A stretch of 64,000 nucleotides of DNA, from NCBI RefSeq assembly GCF_024345205.1, contig NZ_BROC01000007.1:1-64000 (forward strand). Reading direction: 5' to 3'. Source of the stretch: Lapidilactobacillus luobeiensis (GTDB lineage: Bacteria; Bacillota; Bacilli; Lactobacillales; Lactobacillaceae). Below, in pieces: positions 18,595 to 27,917 of this stretch. The notes below the pieces were generated by a model. It was given only the letters and a program-made list of their open reading frames with translations, searched no databases and was not told the origin of the DNA. Position 1 is the first letter of the stretch; each line of letters opens with the position of its first letter. Position numbers and translations under genes: made by a program.

Positions 18595-19593
18595 TTAGCG
18601 CGTCACTGGGGTCTGCAGTTGACCATTGCACGCGTAAGCCAACAAATTAGCCAAAGAGTCTTGGACCATATTGACCACGGCCACGTTAGTGTGATAGGCA
18701 ATATGCGGGGTCACTAGCACATTGGGCAATGCGCTCAACTCCCGATAAAGCGGATCACTGATCGGTTGGCGTTGTTGCACAGCTGGCTCGATTTGATCCT
18801 CCAGCTCAAAAGTATCGATCGCCGCACCAGCCAAGGCGCCACTTCGCAAAGCGGCGATCAACGCTGGCGTCTCGATCAAATTACCACGGGCCGTATTGAT
18901 CACCAACGCTTGTTCAGGTAGCAGCGCCAAGTTAGTGGCATTTAAGAGATAACGATTCGCGGCAACGCCAGGAACATGTAGAGTCACCAAATTACTTTCC
19001 GCTAACAAACTAGGTAGGTCAGGCAACAAGCGTAACCAGGTCGGTTCTGCGCCATGATAATAAGCATCAAAGGCCAAGACCCGCGCGCCCATTTGGTGAA
19101 AGAGCTTGGCGGTTAGTTGACCGATATGACCAAAACCAACGACCCCGACAGTTTGCTGACTTAATTCCCGGCCAGTCAACGCTCGCGCGGCCAATAACTG
19201 ATCAGTCGCGACCAACCGCTCCACTTCAGGCATCCGCCGTAACAACTGGAGCGCTAAGGTAACCACATATTCCGCGATCCCTGCTGGTGAATAACTGGGT
19301 ACATTACTGATTTGGATCTTATAACGGGCCGCGGCGGCAAAATCAATATTATCTGTGCCCACATTGCGGATCGCCAAAACGGGTAACGCCAACGCGGCCA
19401 TTTTTTCAAAGAGCGCCGCGTCATACTGTCCCGTTTGAAAGGCGCTCACACCAATACTACCTGCGGCTAGCGTAACATTCGTCGCCGTCAGCCACTCGGT
19501 CACCAATCGTAGCTCGACCTCTGGATGAGTCTGGGCCCATTTTTCAAAAATCAGGCGTTCTTCTTGACTGACACCAAAAGCGGTGATCTTCAT
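18595..19593 (-). CDS. D-2-hydroxyacid dehydrogenase (D-lactate dehydrogenase family)
   Basis: A 332-residue NAD-dependent dehydrogenase that reduces a 2-keto acid to a D-2-hydroxy acid. The Rossmann motif is GVVGFGHIG (about residues 149-157). The catalytic triad of the family is visible: Arg in NTARG, Glu in FELED and His in TPHIAYHT. IRNVGTDNID is typical of the D-LDH branch. Its start overlaps the mvaS stop by four bases, so it is translated with the mevalonate genes, an unusual partner for them. Physiological substrate (pyruvate, hydroxyisocaproate or other) cannot be fixed from the sequence. Confidence 0.9.
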   Translation of the reverse strand: MKITAFGVSQEERLIFEKWAQTHPEVELRLVTEWLTATNVTLAAGSIGVSAFQTGQYDAALFEKMAALALPVLAIRNVGTDNIDFAAAARYKIQISNVPSYSPAGIAEYVVTLALQLLRRMPEVERLVATDQLLAARALTGRELSQQTVGVVGFGHIGQLTAKLFHQMGARVLAFDAYYHGAEPTWLRLLPDLPSLLAESNLVTLHVPGVAANRYLLNATNLALLPEQALVINTARGNLIETPALIAALRSGALAGAAIDTFELEDQIEPAVQQRQPISDPLYRELSALPNVLVTPHIAYHTNVAVVNMVQDSLANLLAYACNGQLQTPVTR

Positions 19594-20780
19594 TGATTTT
19601 GTCCTCCATTTTTTTGATAACGTCGTTGATGGGCACTGATCCCACTTAGGCGAAAAGGCGCGTTGACAGACTGAGATGGTGTCGCCGCCGTACTTCCATC
19701 AGTCGTCAGTTGTTGGGCAAACATCGTCTCGTAATCAGCCACAGATAAACGTTGACGCTGATCAAGGACCGCGCTGACCTCAGGTGCTGGGGGCAATTGG
19801 GCCGCGTAACCGGGAACTAAGCGCCCGCTAAAGAATTCCGCGACCGCGCCAGAGCCATAACTATATAGGCCGATCCGCGCGCCTGCTGGCAATTCAGCAA
19901 AAAGCAGCAATGAATATAAACTCAGATAGAGCGAGCCAGTATAGAGATTACCAACACGCCGATTAAGGATCGTCGCCTGTTGAAAATGGGTCAGCAAGCG
20001 CGTCTGTAAATCGTTAGGCGCGCTGGCCGTGAGCTGACGCAGCCCTTTCAAGCCCAACTTGGTGAAGGGGATGTGAAAGATCACCGCGGTCAGATCATTC
20101 AAGTGGCGTTGGGTTTTTTGTTGATAATCAGCCCAAGTCAGTTTGAGAAAACGCAAGTATTGTTCTGTGGAAAATTTACCGTCAGCCAGAGCCTCGCGCC
20201 GATAATTAGGCCGCCAAAAGTCCATCACATCCTCACTGTGATAGGCAGTGGGTTGTTCTAGAACTAGGATCCGTGGTTGTCGCGTCACCAATAAGGCGAT
20301 CGCCCCGGCGCCTTGCGTGACCTCCCCAGCAGTCCCCAAACCATAACGCGCTTCGTCCGCGCCTAAAACCAAGACTCTTTGACTGTCAGGGTGAGCCAAC
20401 AAATGGTCATAAGCCAATTGCAACCCCGCCGTGGCACCATAGCAGGCTTCCTTTAACTCCAGCGCCCGCGCCGCCGTATTCAGACCGAGCAGCCGTTGCA
20501 CATAAAGGGCGGCTGCTTTAGATTGATCAACACCACTTTCAGTGGCGAAGATGATCAAGTCGATCGTCGCGCGCTCTGACGCTGTTAAGATTTGATCCGC
20601 CGCAGCTGCTGCTAACGTGACCACGTCTTGATCCGCTGGCAATACAGCCATTTCATCTTGGCCGATCCCGATCCGATATTTTGCTGGGTCGACTTGGCGA
20701 GCGGCCGCCAGATCCGCGAGATCAAGATAAAATTCAGGAGTCGCGAAGCCGATTTTGTCGATACCGATTTCCGTTTTCAA
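19590..20780 (-). CDS. mvaS: Hydroxymethylglutaryl-CoA synthase
   Basis: A 396-residue thiolase-fold enzyme condensing acetyl-CoA with acetoacetyl-CoA to HMG-CoA, the second step of the mevalonate pathway. The catalytic residues can be placed: Glu81 in FATESGVD, Cys113 in ELKEACYGATAGLQ and His236 in VIFHIPFTKLGLKG. The length matches bacterial MvaS. A Ser/Thr-rich tail (about residues 350-396) is longer than essential. It follows mvaA by a few bases and overlaps the downstream dehydrogenase by four bases, so the genes are likely translationally coupled. Confidence 0.95.
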   Translation of the reverse strand: MKTEIGIDKIGFATPEFYLDLADLAAARQVDPAKYRIGIGQDEMAVLPADQDVVTLAAAAADQILTASERATIDLIIFATESGVDQSKAAALYVQRLLGLNTAARALELKEACYGATAGLQLAYDHLLAHPDSQRVLVLGADEARYGLGTAGEVTQGAGAIALLVTRQPRILVLEQPTAYHSEDVMDFWRPNYRREALADGKFSTEQYLRFLKLTWADYQQKTQRHLNDLTAVIFHIPFTKLGLKGLRQLTASAPNDLQTRLLTHFQQATILNRRVGNLYTGSLYLSLYSLLLFAELPAGARIGLYSYGSGAVAEFFSGRLVPGYAAQLPPAPEVSAVLDQRQRLSVADYETMFAQQLTTDGSTAATPSQSVNAPFRLSGISAHQRRYQKNGGQNQ

Positions 20781-20783
20781 AAT

Positions 20784-22058
20784 TTAACTTTCCTTCTTCT
20801 GTGCTCTGATTATCGTTAAAAGTGCTTGTGCTCGCGCTAGGTCAGGTTTCGCCTGCGCATTGAGCTGTTGCGTCAAGGTCGCGATCTCCGCGCCTTGCGC
20901 GCCGGCCTGGATCGCCAAATTCGCCGCCTGCAGACGCATATGGCCGGCTTGGATCCCCGAAGTCACCAATGACCGTAAAGCGGCCAAGTTGTTAGCCAGA
21001 CCAGCGCTAGCAATTATACTCATCAAAGTCGTTACTTGCGGCTCGCCTAATAATTCAAGGCTGATTTTTGCGGCCGGTAACGAATTGATCGCACCACCGA
21101 CCCGACCGACCGGTAGCGCGATCGTCAATTCACCTAATAGTCGTTCGTCCGCGGGGTGATCTTGCCAAGTCGCCAAGGTCAATTGGCTTTGCCGCTGTAA
21201 CTGATCGGTGATCGCGGCGCTGACTGCGCGTAGATCATTGCCAGTCGCTAAGGTCACCGCGAAGATCCCATTGAGCACACCTTTATTTTCGGTGCTGGCC
21301 CGATCGGCGTCTCGCTGCGCGAACTGATTCAAGGCAACGATCTTGGCAGCCACAGTGGCGCCGGTCAATTGTGCAGTCGCCAACCGCTCATAAGGGACCT
21401 GCGCTTGGATCTGAGCGATCATGCGTGCGCCGCTGTTACTAAGGATCGCCGCTAAAACTTGTTCGTCTCCTTGCAAAATACTGCTCTGCAGAAAACCAGC
21501 TACGGCCTCCGCGATCGTATTGGCCAGATTGGCCCCAAAAGCCGCCTGCGGATCGATCCACAGATCAAGACTAGCGGTCCCTTGTCCTTTTTCGCTAAGC
21601 GCCAATTCGCGCAGCCCACCACCGCGGCGTACGATACTGGGATGGGCCGCCGCTGCTACCGCCTGGAGCTGTTGCGCTTGTGCTTGGATTCGTTGATTCA
21701 AAGTTGCAAAATCCGTGATCCCAGTTAAAAGCACTTGGGCCTTCAATTGATGGCTGACGGTTACCGTTTTAAAACCACCGCCAGCCGCGATCCGTTGAGC
21801 GCCATTACTCGCCGCCGCCACTACGGAAGGTTCTTCCGTGACCATCGGGACCAGATAACGCTGACCATCGATCAGGAAATGATCCGCCACCGCATAAGGC
21901 AATACAAATTGACCGAGATCATTTTCTGTGATCGCAGTCAAGACCTCATCAGCTAGAGCCGGTTTTTCCGTTAAATAGGTGGCACTGGTAGCAGTCAAAC
22001 AGCCCTGCGTCACCAATTGCGCTAAGCGGGCTGACCGTGACAATTCGTAAAACTTCAT
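20784..22058 (-). CDS. mvaA: Hydroxymethylglutaryl-CoA reductase, class II
   Basis: A 424-residue enzyme reducing HMG-CoA to mevalonate. Visible active-site segments are the Glu in MVTEEPSVVAAASNGA, the stretch ENKGVLNGIFAV, the Asp in GNDLRAV and the His in AGHMRLQAANLAIQAGA. Class II is inferred from length and the lack of a membrane anchor. The start at 22058 is chosen because GGAGG lies just upstream and its ATG overlaps the thiolase stop as ATGA. The longer frame has no ribosome site. In enterococci and many streptococci thiolase and reductase are fused as MvaE; here they are separate genes. Confidence 0.94.
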   Translation of the reverse strand: MKFYELSRSARLAQLVTQGCLTATSATYLTEKPALADEVLTAITENDLGQFVLPYAVADHFLIDGQRYLVPMVTEEPSVVAAASNGAQRIAAGGGFKTVTVSHQLKAQVLLTGITDFATLNQRIQAQAQQLQAVAAAAHPSIVRRGGGLRELALSEKGQGTASLDLWIDPQAAFGANLANTIAEAVAGFLQSSILQGDEQVLAAILSNSGARMIAQIQAQVPYERLATAQLTGATVAAKIVALNQFAQRDADRASTENKGVLNGIFAVTLATGNDLRAVSAAITDQLQRQSQLTLATWQDHPADERLLGELTIALPVGRVGGAINSLPAAKISLELLGEPQVTTLMSIIASAGLANNLAALRSLVTSGIQAGHMRLQAANLAIQAGAQGAEIATLTQQLNAQAKPDLARAQALLTIIRAQKKES

Positions 22059-23239
22059 CGCGCCTCCGTTTTCTCGCGGCGTAAATGCCACGCGATCCCT
22101 TGACCACCGCCAATACAAAGTGTGACTAATCCATCTGTCAACTCTTGACGCCGCATCTCACTGAGCAAGGTCGTCACTAACCGTGTCCCCGAAGCGGCCA
22201 AAGGATGTCCTAACGCTAAAGCGCCACCGCACCGATTGAGTTTGTCTGCGGGGATCTGGAGGTCAGTCTGGACCGCTAACGCTTGCGCGGCAAAAGCCTC
22301 ATTCAGCTCCACCAGATCGATCGCGTCCATCGTCAAATGCGCCTGCGCCAAAACTGAACGCACCGCCGCCACTGGCGTGATCCCAAATTCTGGTGAAGGC
22401 GCGCCGACTTCACTGAATTCTTCTAAATAAGCGGCGATCGGCCAACCTTGTTCTTGAGCGACCCGTTCTGTCGCTAAAAGTACCATGCTGGCGCCATCGT
22501 TTAACGGCGATGAGTTGCCCGCGGTGATCGTACCTTGATCCGCAAAGACCGGCGCGAGCTTTGCTAAAGCCGCTGGCGTTGTCGCCGCTCGGATCGATTC
22601 GTCTTGAGTGATCCACTGATCGGCCACTTGAACCGGAATGATCTCATCGGCAAACAGCCCAGCAGCGGTCGCCGCCGCGGCCTTTTCATGAGAGCGGGCC
22701 GCATACTGATCTTGCGCCTGACGAGTGATTCCGCGTGTTTGCGCCAAAACTTCGACTTGGGCGCCCATGGCCTGATCCGTCAAAGTATCAGTCAAGCCAT
22801 CATGAAACAAACTATCGGTCAAGGCGCCTGTGCGATCGACTGGCGCTTTTTTAGGCGGGCGCGCCAATAGTAATGGCGCTTGCGACATACTTTCGATCCC
22901 CCCCACGACGATCGCGCGAGCGGCACCTACGGCTAAAGTCAATTGAGCAAAGCGCAACGCTTTGAGACTGGAGCCGCAAACATCATTGATCGTCGAAGCG
23001 GTCACTTGCGGAGCTAAGCCGGCCCCTTGCGCGACTAATCGGGCGGGATTTTGGCCCAAGCCTGCGCTTAAAACATTTCCCAGCAAAACTTGATCGACCT
23101 GCGCGACACCAGCGGGGACCGTGGCTAATAAACCCTTTAAACAGGCCACACCTAAATCCACTGCGCTCAAGGACTTGAACTGACCGCCAAATTTACCGAT
23201 CGCCGTCCGCTTAGCCGCAATGATCACTACTCGTTCCAA
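22055..23239 (-). CDS. Acetyl-CoA C-acetyltransferase (thiolase)
   Basis: A 394-residue biosynthetic thiolase joining two acetyl-CoA into acetoacetyl-CoA, the entry step of the mevalonate pathway. The catalytic residues are Cys88 in NDVCGSSLKAL, His345 in GHPLAASGTR and Cys375 in CIGGGQG. Start is TTG with AAGGGG eight bases upstream. It is the first gene of a four-gene overlapping operon (thiolase, mvaA, mvaS, D-hydroxyacid dehydrogenase). The degradative 3-ketoacyl thiolase alternative is less likely because of the operon and the length. Confidence 0.93.
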   Translation of the reverse strand: MERVVIIAAKRTAIGKFGGQFKSLSAVDLGVACLKGLLATVPAGVAQVDQVLLGNVLSAGLGQNPARLVAQGAGLAPQVTASTINDVCGSSLKALRFAQLTLAVGAARAIVVGGIESMSQAPLLLARPPKKAPVDRTGALTDSLFHDGLTDTLTDQAMGAQVEVLAQTRGITRQAQDQYAARSHEKAAAATAAGLFADEIIPVQVADQWITQDESIRAATTPAALAKLAPVFADQGTITAGNSSPLNDGASMVLLATERVAQEQGWPIAAYLEEFSEVGAPSPEFGITPVAAVRSVLAQAHLTMDAIDLVELNEAFAAQALAVQTDLQIPADKLNRCGGALALGHPLAASGTRLVTTLLSEMRRQELTDGLVTLCIGGGQGIAWHLRREKTEAR

Positions 23240-23281
23240 GGTTATTTCCCCTTTATTCTAGACTGAAAACTGTTAAACTTA

Positions 23282-23311
23282 AGAATACCTGATACAATAT
23301 TTTTTGTCCAA
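23282..23311 (-). promoter_or_regulatory. Possible promoter of the mevalonate operon
   Basis: Minus strand TTGGAC (23306-23311), 18-bp spacer, TATTCT (23282-23287), about 45 bp before the TTG start. Confidence 0.4.
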
Positions 23312-23392
23312 CGGCTTAACCCTATCTGTTAAAAGTTAAGCAAAATATAGCAATTGGCCGTTGACGATCATTCACAAAGGAGCGTTTGATTA

Positions 23393-23689
23393 ATGCTGGT
23401 CATTGATTTTTTACAATTGATCCAAGACTTACGGCGACAAACTCAATTTTTCTACCAAACACCCACGCAAAAATGGGCTTGTGGTCCGATCAGCGTAATC
23501 ACGATCAAGGAGCAGCCCTGCTTGGTCATTCAAATGACGACCCAGCCAAGATCATTGCAACAGTGGGAGCTGACCGTGCTTTTGAACAAACCAGACTACT
23601 TGAACTTACCTGTCTACTTACAAATCGAGCAACAGTTGATCGCGGTTTACGGCTTTCGTTTGACCAACGGCGAAGCTTGGATCAGTTGA
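23393..23689 (+). CDS. Hypothetical protein, 98 residues
   Basis: A small soluble-looking protein, divergent from the mevalonate operon. AAAGGAG lies ten bases before the ATG, and the gene is followed by a terminator, which supports expression. It has a helical N-terminus (DFLQLIQDLRRQTQFF) and a beta-rich middle (PISVITIKEQPCLVIQM, QWELTVLLNK). I do not recognise the family. A second frame overlapping it (from 23473) is judged a shadow. Confidence 0.6.
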   Translation: MLVIDFLQLIQDLRRQTQFFYQTPTQKWACGPISVITIKEQPCLVIQMTTQPRSLQQWELTVLLNKPDYLNLPVYLQIEQQLIAVYGFRLTNGEAWIS

Positions 23690-23736
23690 GCATTTGGCAA
23701 ACGACCCGAGACGACCGCTATGCTTTCCGCCAGTAG

Positions 23737-23768
23737 AAAAGCGCTCCTCCATTGGAAGGGGCGCTTTT
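23737..23768. terminator. Bidirectional terminator between convergent genes
   Basis: AAAAGCGCTCCTCC and GGAAGGGGCGCTTTT form a stem with A and T runs at either end, between the hypothetical gene (+) and galU (-). Confidence 0.75.
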
Positions 23769-23816
23769 AAAAATCAGTCACTGATCACGCTTGTTTTACC
23801 CAAGCGAGCTTCGGCG

Positions 23817-24722
23817 TTATTTCTTTGTTTTCTTGGCGTCTTCTTGGGCTAATCGTTGACCCAGATCAATGATCAATTTCCGGAGATCATCCTTGATCTC
23901 TGGGTGCTTCAAGCCAAATTCGATACTAGTTTTGACGTAACCGAATTTGTTACCGACATCGAATCGCTGACCTTTGAACTCCCGTGCAAAAACACGTTGG
24001 GTCTTATTCATCGTATCGATCGCGTCAGTCAATTGAATTTCACCGCCAGCGCCAGGTTTCTGTTCCGCTAAAATATCGAAGATCTCCGGCGTCAACAAAT
24101 AACGGCCGATGATCGCCAAATTACTGGGAGCTTCTTCTTTTTTCGGTTTCTCAACGAAGCGCCGAACATTGAATAGACCAGGGACGCTCTCACCTTCAGG
24201 ATCGATCACCCCATAGGCAGACACTTCATCTTTGGGAACTTGCATCACCGCTAAGGTCGAGGCGTGCGTTTTCTCGTAATCTTCGATCAATTGTTTGGTC
24301 AAAGGCACTTTATCTTGCATCAGATCATCGCCTAGCATGACCACAAAAGGTTCATCGGCGACAAATGATTTTGCCAAACGTACGGCATCGCCTAATCCGC
24401 GCGGATGTGACTGCCGCGTGAAATAAAGATTGACGCCCATCTCTGTGGTTTCTTGAACAAGACGCAACAAGTCCAGCTTACCTTTTTCTTCAAGATTGTG
24501 TTCCAGCTCAGGAACAGAATCAAAATGGTCTTCGATCGGCCGTTTGCCCTTGCCGGTAATGATCAAAATATCCTCTATCCCTGAAGCCTTTGCCTCCTCA
24601 ACGATGAATTGGATCGTTGGTTTATCAACAATGGGCAACATCTCCTTGGCCATTGCTTTCGTGGCTGGTAGGAAACGAGTCCCAAACCCAGCTGCGGGGA
24701 TCACTGCTTTACGAACTTTCAT
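23817..24722 (-). CDS. galU: UTP--glucose-1-phosphate uridylyltransferase
   Basis: A 301-residue nucleotidyltransferase making UDP-glucose for cell-wall and exopolysaccharide synthesis and the Leloir pathway. The N-terminal nucleotide-binding motif is [20 protein letters not shown], followed by [24 protein letters not shown] and the C-terminal [15 protein letters not shown]. The start at 24722 has AAGGAGG seven bases upstream. It appears to be transcribed alone. The length and motifs are standard for GalU. Confidence 0.95.
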   Translation of the reverse strand: MKVRKAVIPAAGFGTRFLPATKAMAKEMLPIVDKPTIQFIVEEAKASGIEDILIITGKGKRPIEDHFDSVPELEHNLEEKGKLDLLRLVQETTEMGVNLYFTRQSHPRGLGDAVRLAKSFVADEPFVVMLGDDLMQDKVPLTKQLIEDYEKTHASTLAVMQVPKDEVSAYGVIDPEGESVPGLFNVRRFVEKPKKEEAPSNLAIIGRYLLTPEIFDILAEQKPGAGGEIQLTDAIDTMNKTQRVFAREFKGQRFDVGNKFGYVKTSIEFGLKHPEIKDDLRKLIIDLGQRLAQEDAKKTKK

Positions 24723-24800
24723 CAAAAAGCCTCCTTAGCTTAGCGAACATACTACTAGCATACCCGATTTTGCTCAGAATATAAACAACTTTAAAAAAAC

Positions 24801-25751
24801 TTAGCGACTTTTCAGAAATTTAGCCAAACGACCGCCAGAATCGGTGTTACTCGGATCCCCGTGCCAGGACTCATTAAAGATCGCGTTGATCACCGTGCCG
24901 ACCATTAACAACGTCGCCGCGAAGTTCAACCACAATAGACCGATGATCAACGTTCCGATCGTGCCATAACTATTGAACGAACGGCCAAAATAGTGAACAT
25001 ATAAAGAAAAACCTTGAGTCAGGACTAGCCAGCCACCAGCTGTGAAAAGTGTCCCAGGCAACACAGTCCAGAATTTCAAGTGGATATTCGGTAAGAAATA
25101 TTGCAAGAACAATAACACCGCTAACGTAACCACGACCACTACCGGCCATTTCCACTTGGAAAAAACAATGAGGATCTTATTCGACAACCGAAATGTTGGC
25201 ACTAACCATTCCAGAAAAGTTTGGCCGAACGTAAAAGCGCCAATAATCAGCATCACGGACATCACAAAAATAAAGGTCAATAAAAAGGCCAAAAATCGGC
25301 GCACGACCGCATTTTGGATCGGGATATCACTATAGATCTTAGAACTGTCGATCTGATAGGCGTCATTCATACTATTGCGGATCGCATTGATCGCCCGACT
25401 GCCCGCCCACAAAGTCGCGATCACCCCAATAGAGAGCAAACTGCTACTACTTTTACCCAACAAAGAAACAACGATCGGCCGCACCAAAGGCAAGATCTGC
25501 TCAGGAAAGGCCATCTCCAAATATTCCAAAACAGTTTTCGCGTCCAGACCTAAATAGGGCAACATATTGCCAATAAAAATGATCAAGGGAAAAAAGCCCA
25601 AGAGCACATAATAGGTGATCACTTTGGCTGCGTTAGAAATATTGCTGGAGATCACCCGCGTCACGACCCGCTGAATAAAAATAAACAATTTGCGGTACCA
25701 GGGCAAAGTCTGGCGAAATAGGGGCGCCTCAGTCGTCGTTTCCATTTTCAT
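24801..25751 (-). CDS. YihY/BrkB family inner membrane protein
   Basis: A 316-residue membrane protein with six hydrophobic segments, of the YihY/virulence-factor BrkB family (once named ribonuclease BN by mistake). Family marks are NAAKVITYYVLLGFFPLIIF near the N-terminus, SRAINAIRNSMNDAY in the middle and SYGTIGTLIIGLLWLNFAATL towards the end. The start at 25751 has GGAGG five bases upstream. The 14 extra upstream codons have no ribosome site. Function unknown. It lies between map and galU on the same strand, but with gaps of 80-120 bp. Confidence 0.85.
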   Translation of the reverse strand: MKMETTTEAPLFRQTLPWYRKLFIFIQRVVTRVISSNISNAAKVITYYVLLGFFPLIIFIGNMLPYLGLDAKTVLEYLEMAFPEQILPLVRPIVVSLLGKSSSSLLSIGVIATLWAGSRAINAIRNSMNDAYQIDSSKIYSDIPIQNAVVRRFLAFLLTFIFVMSVMLIIGAFTFGQTFLEWLVPTFRLSNKILIVFSKWKWPVVVVVTLAVLLFLQYFLPNIHLKFWTVLPGTLFTAGGWLVLTQGFSLYVHYFGRSFNSYGTIGTLIIGLLWLNFAATLLMVGTVINAIFNESWHGDPSNTDSGGRLAKFLKSR

Positions 25752-25804
25752 TATTCCCTCCGACCAAAAAAACAATTGCTTCACGTTCATCAAACACTAA
25801 GTAT

Positions 25805-25856
25805 ACAAAAACGCCATCTTCAGCGCAAATCAAGCTGAAACGGCGCTTCATTTTTT
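25805..25856. terminator. Terminator between map and yihY-like gene
   Basis: ACGCCATCTTCAGC and GCTGAAACGGCG form an imperfect stem. The minus strand continues with TTTTTGT and the plus strand with ATTTTTT. Confidence 0.65.
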
Positions 25857-25870
25857 AAAAATCGAACTGA

Positions 25871-26707
25871 TCAGTCCTTGATACCACGAGCTAAGATCTC
25901 CTGAGCCAACTTCAAATAATGAGCATCTTCTTCAGGATCCTGTGAGGTCAAGATTTGAGGCCCTTCTGGGGTGATCGCCAAAGTATGTTCGTATTGCGCT
26001 GACCAACTGCCGTCCGCCGTCACATAATATTCCCAAGAATCATTGGGATCATTGACTTCTTTAGCCGCGATCTGCCAAGTTCCTTCATTGATCATCGGCT
26101 CGATCGTGATCGTCATCCCATTTTTCAAACGCAAACCTTTACCTGGTTCGCCATAATGAGGCACATTCGGTTGTTCGTGCATCGTTGGTTGAATGCCATG
26201 GCCGATCAGCTCACGAACATCGCCGTAACCGTGGACATCTTCCGTGTACGTCTGGATCGCGTAACCAATATCGCCTAAACGATTGCCAGCAACTGATTCG
26301 GCAATGCCCAAGTACAAGGCCTGCTTGGTCACTTCCATCAAGTCTTTCGTCGCTTGACTGACTTCACCCACCGCGTAACTCCAGCAAGAATCGCTTTCAT
26401 AACCATCTAAATTGACCGTCATATCGACCTTGACCAGATCGCCTTCTTTTAGGTAAAGATCTTTCCGCGGTGTCCCGTGAGCGACCTCATCATTAACGTC
26501 CACACAAGTCGCGTATTTATAACCTTCAAAACCCTTTTCAGAAGGATGCCCACCACGACTAGTAATATATTCATCAGCAAACTTTTCAATATCATAAGCG
26601 GAAATACCCGGCTTAATGAGCTTACGCAAGCCCAAGTGCACGCCAGCCAATAACTCGCCAGAACGTCGCATTCCTTCAATTTCACGCGCAGATTTTAATG
26701 TAATCAT
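25871..26707 (-). CDS. map: Methionine aminopeptidase, type I
   Basis: A 278-residue metallopeptidase of the M24A family removing the initiator methionine from new proteins. The metal ligands lie in VDMTVNLDGYESDSCW (two Asp), ELIGHGIQPTMHEQPNVPHY (His), MTITIEPMIN (Glu) and AQYEHTLAIT (Glu). The C-terminal stretch after the last ligand (about 35 residues) is somewhat long but usual in lactobacilli. GGAGG lies six bases before the ATG. Confidence 0.95.
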   Translation of the reverse strand: MITLKSAREIEGMRRSGELLAGVHLGLRKLIKPGISAYDIEKFADEYITSRGGHPSEKGFEGYKYATCVDVNDEVAHGTPRKDLYLKEGDLVKVDMTVNLDGYESDSCWSYAVGEVSQATKDLMEVTKQALYLGIAESVAGNRLGDIGYAIQTYTEDVHGYGDVRELIGHGIQPTMHEQPNVPHYGEPGKGLRLKNGMTITIEPMINEGTWQIAAKEVNDPNDSWEYYVTADGSWSAQYEHTLAITPEGPQILTSQDPEEDAHYLKLAQEILARGIKD

Positions 26708-26754
26708 AAGCAGCCTCCATTCCTAAGTATTATACCGCTTGTAAAAAAGAAAGA

Positions 26755-26867
26755 CCAGCGTGCACAGCGACTTCGAGCATTAGCCGAGTGATGACTTTGG
26801 AAGCGGGCTTCGCTTCCGAAGTCATTGCGTAGCTGAGCACAGAAGGCAGCTGCGCGGAGCACATTTT
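26755..26867 (+). repeat. Eroded SR at the left edge of LR-D
   Basis: CGAGCATTAGCCGAG, the inner stem GGAAGC/GCTTCC, GCGTAGCTGAGCACAG and the end GGAGCACATTTTGA are recognisable. The 5' outer arm is degenerate (GCGTGCACAGCGACTT). Confidence 0.6.
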
Positions 26868-27421
26868 GACCACGACCGCAGCTTGCGCTGCGAAATTCGG
26901 GGTGAGCTCGCTGTGGGCGTCACTTTGAGCTTTTCGGAAGAGCACCGAAAATCTCAAAGCTGAGCCTTATTCTAAGCGGCACAGCCGCTAAGAATAACGA
27001 CACGGCGATCTCACCCCGAATTTCTCCGCTCCAGCCGCTCAACGTTATAATAGCCGTTTGTGCACTCACACCGACTGGCTGGCTTTGGCCAATTGATGGG
27101 GAGCCACGCAATTAGAGAACTCGGCTAGTGATTACCACCTTAATCTTGGTAACACCGGCGTAATTTTCCTGCTGAACTAGAGCAAGTTCGAAATAAATCG
27201 ACCGAATGGTATTCGTGGACTATTTTGGTGAAGATCAGACAGTATTATTGCACGATTTGAAATAGTCGGGCTGATTTTCTCAAATCAATTGGTGTCGACG
27301 GGCCACCTTAAAAGTGGGCTATTGTTTGACCTCTAGCTTGCAAAATCACTTCGTCAAATCCCTCATCTTGATTGCAGATCGGCTCATTTCTGTGTAGCAA
27401 CCGTCTCAGGGCGTGTGGCTC

Positions 27422-27547
27422 TATCCAGAGTGTGAGCCGACCTGGGCAGCTTCTGAGCATTAGCCTAGCTCTTATTTTGGAAGCGTTCCTTGCTTCCAGA
27501 ATAAGAGCGTAGCTAAGCGGAAGAAGCTAGGTCGGCGAACACGTTTC
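27422..27547 (+). repeat. SR at site 1 of LR-D
   Basis: It starts TATCCAGAGTG after GGCTC and ends CACGTTTC before AGCAGTG. The middle stem CTCTTAT/ATAAGAG differs on both sides from the LR-B copy. Confidence 0.8.
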
Positions 27548-27651
27548 AGCAGTGAAATTTGTCTTTGTGGCTTTGCCACTTAGACAAAGACCTGATTTTG
27601 AGACAAGCCGCGCCCTTTGCGGATTGGCTCAAAATAGCGTCCACTGCGTTC

Positions 27652-27776
27652 AAACAGAGTGCTTACCGATCTGGGCAGCTTCTGAGCATTAACCTAGCTA
27701 GGATTTTGGAAGCGGGTTGTGCTTCCGGAAGCCTAGCGTAGTTAAGCGCAAGAAGCTAGGTCGGTAAACACATTTC
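27652..27776 (+). repeat. SR at site 2 of LR-D
   Basis: It starts AAACAGAGTG after GCGTTC and ends ACACATTTC before CAGCC. The empty form GCGTTCCAGCC is seen in LR-C. There is no target duplication. Confidence 0.8.
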
Positions 27777-27849
27777 CAGCCACCACAAACGCCCTGAGGC
27801 GGTTGCGTCCACATCCAAACCCAACAAATCTGCAATCAAGCAGAAGCTC

Positions 27850-27887
27850 AAAAAAACACCGCTAGGCCAGTTACCGGCTCAGCGGTG
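27850..27887 (-). terminator. Terminator of the aldose epimerase gene
   Basis: Minus strand CACCGCTGAGCC and GGCCTAGCGGTG form a stem, followed by TTTTTTT. Confidence 0.8.
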
Positions 27888-27917
27888 ATCAATATTCTTT
27901 TCGGAATTACGGTGAGG

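Larger units (their letters stand above)
26868..27848 (+). repeat. Long structured repeat LR-D, mosaic, two nested SRs
   Basis: The left hairpin has GCGAAATTCGGGGTGAG pairing with CTCACCCCGAATTTC (about 26901-27025) and is of the LR-F type. The right section is of the LR-B/C/E/G type (CAACCGTCTCAGGGCGT with ACGCCCTGAGGCGGTTG). It is therefore a hybrid of the two subfamilies. Two SRs are inserted, at 27422-27547 and 27652-27776, in the two positions that are empty in LR-C. No protein gene is believed in this 1.2-kb gap. Confidence 0.75.
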
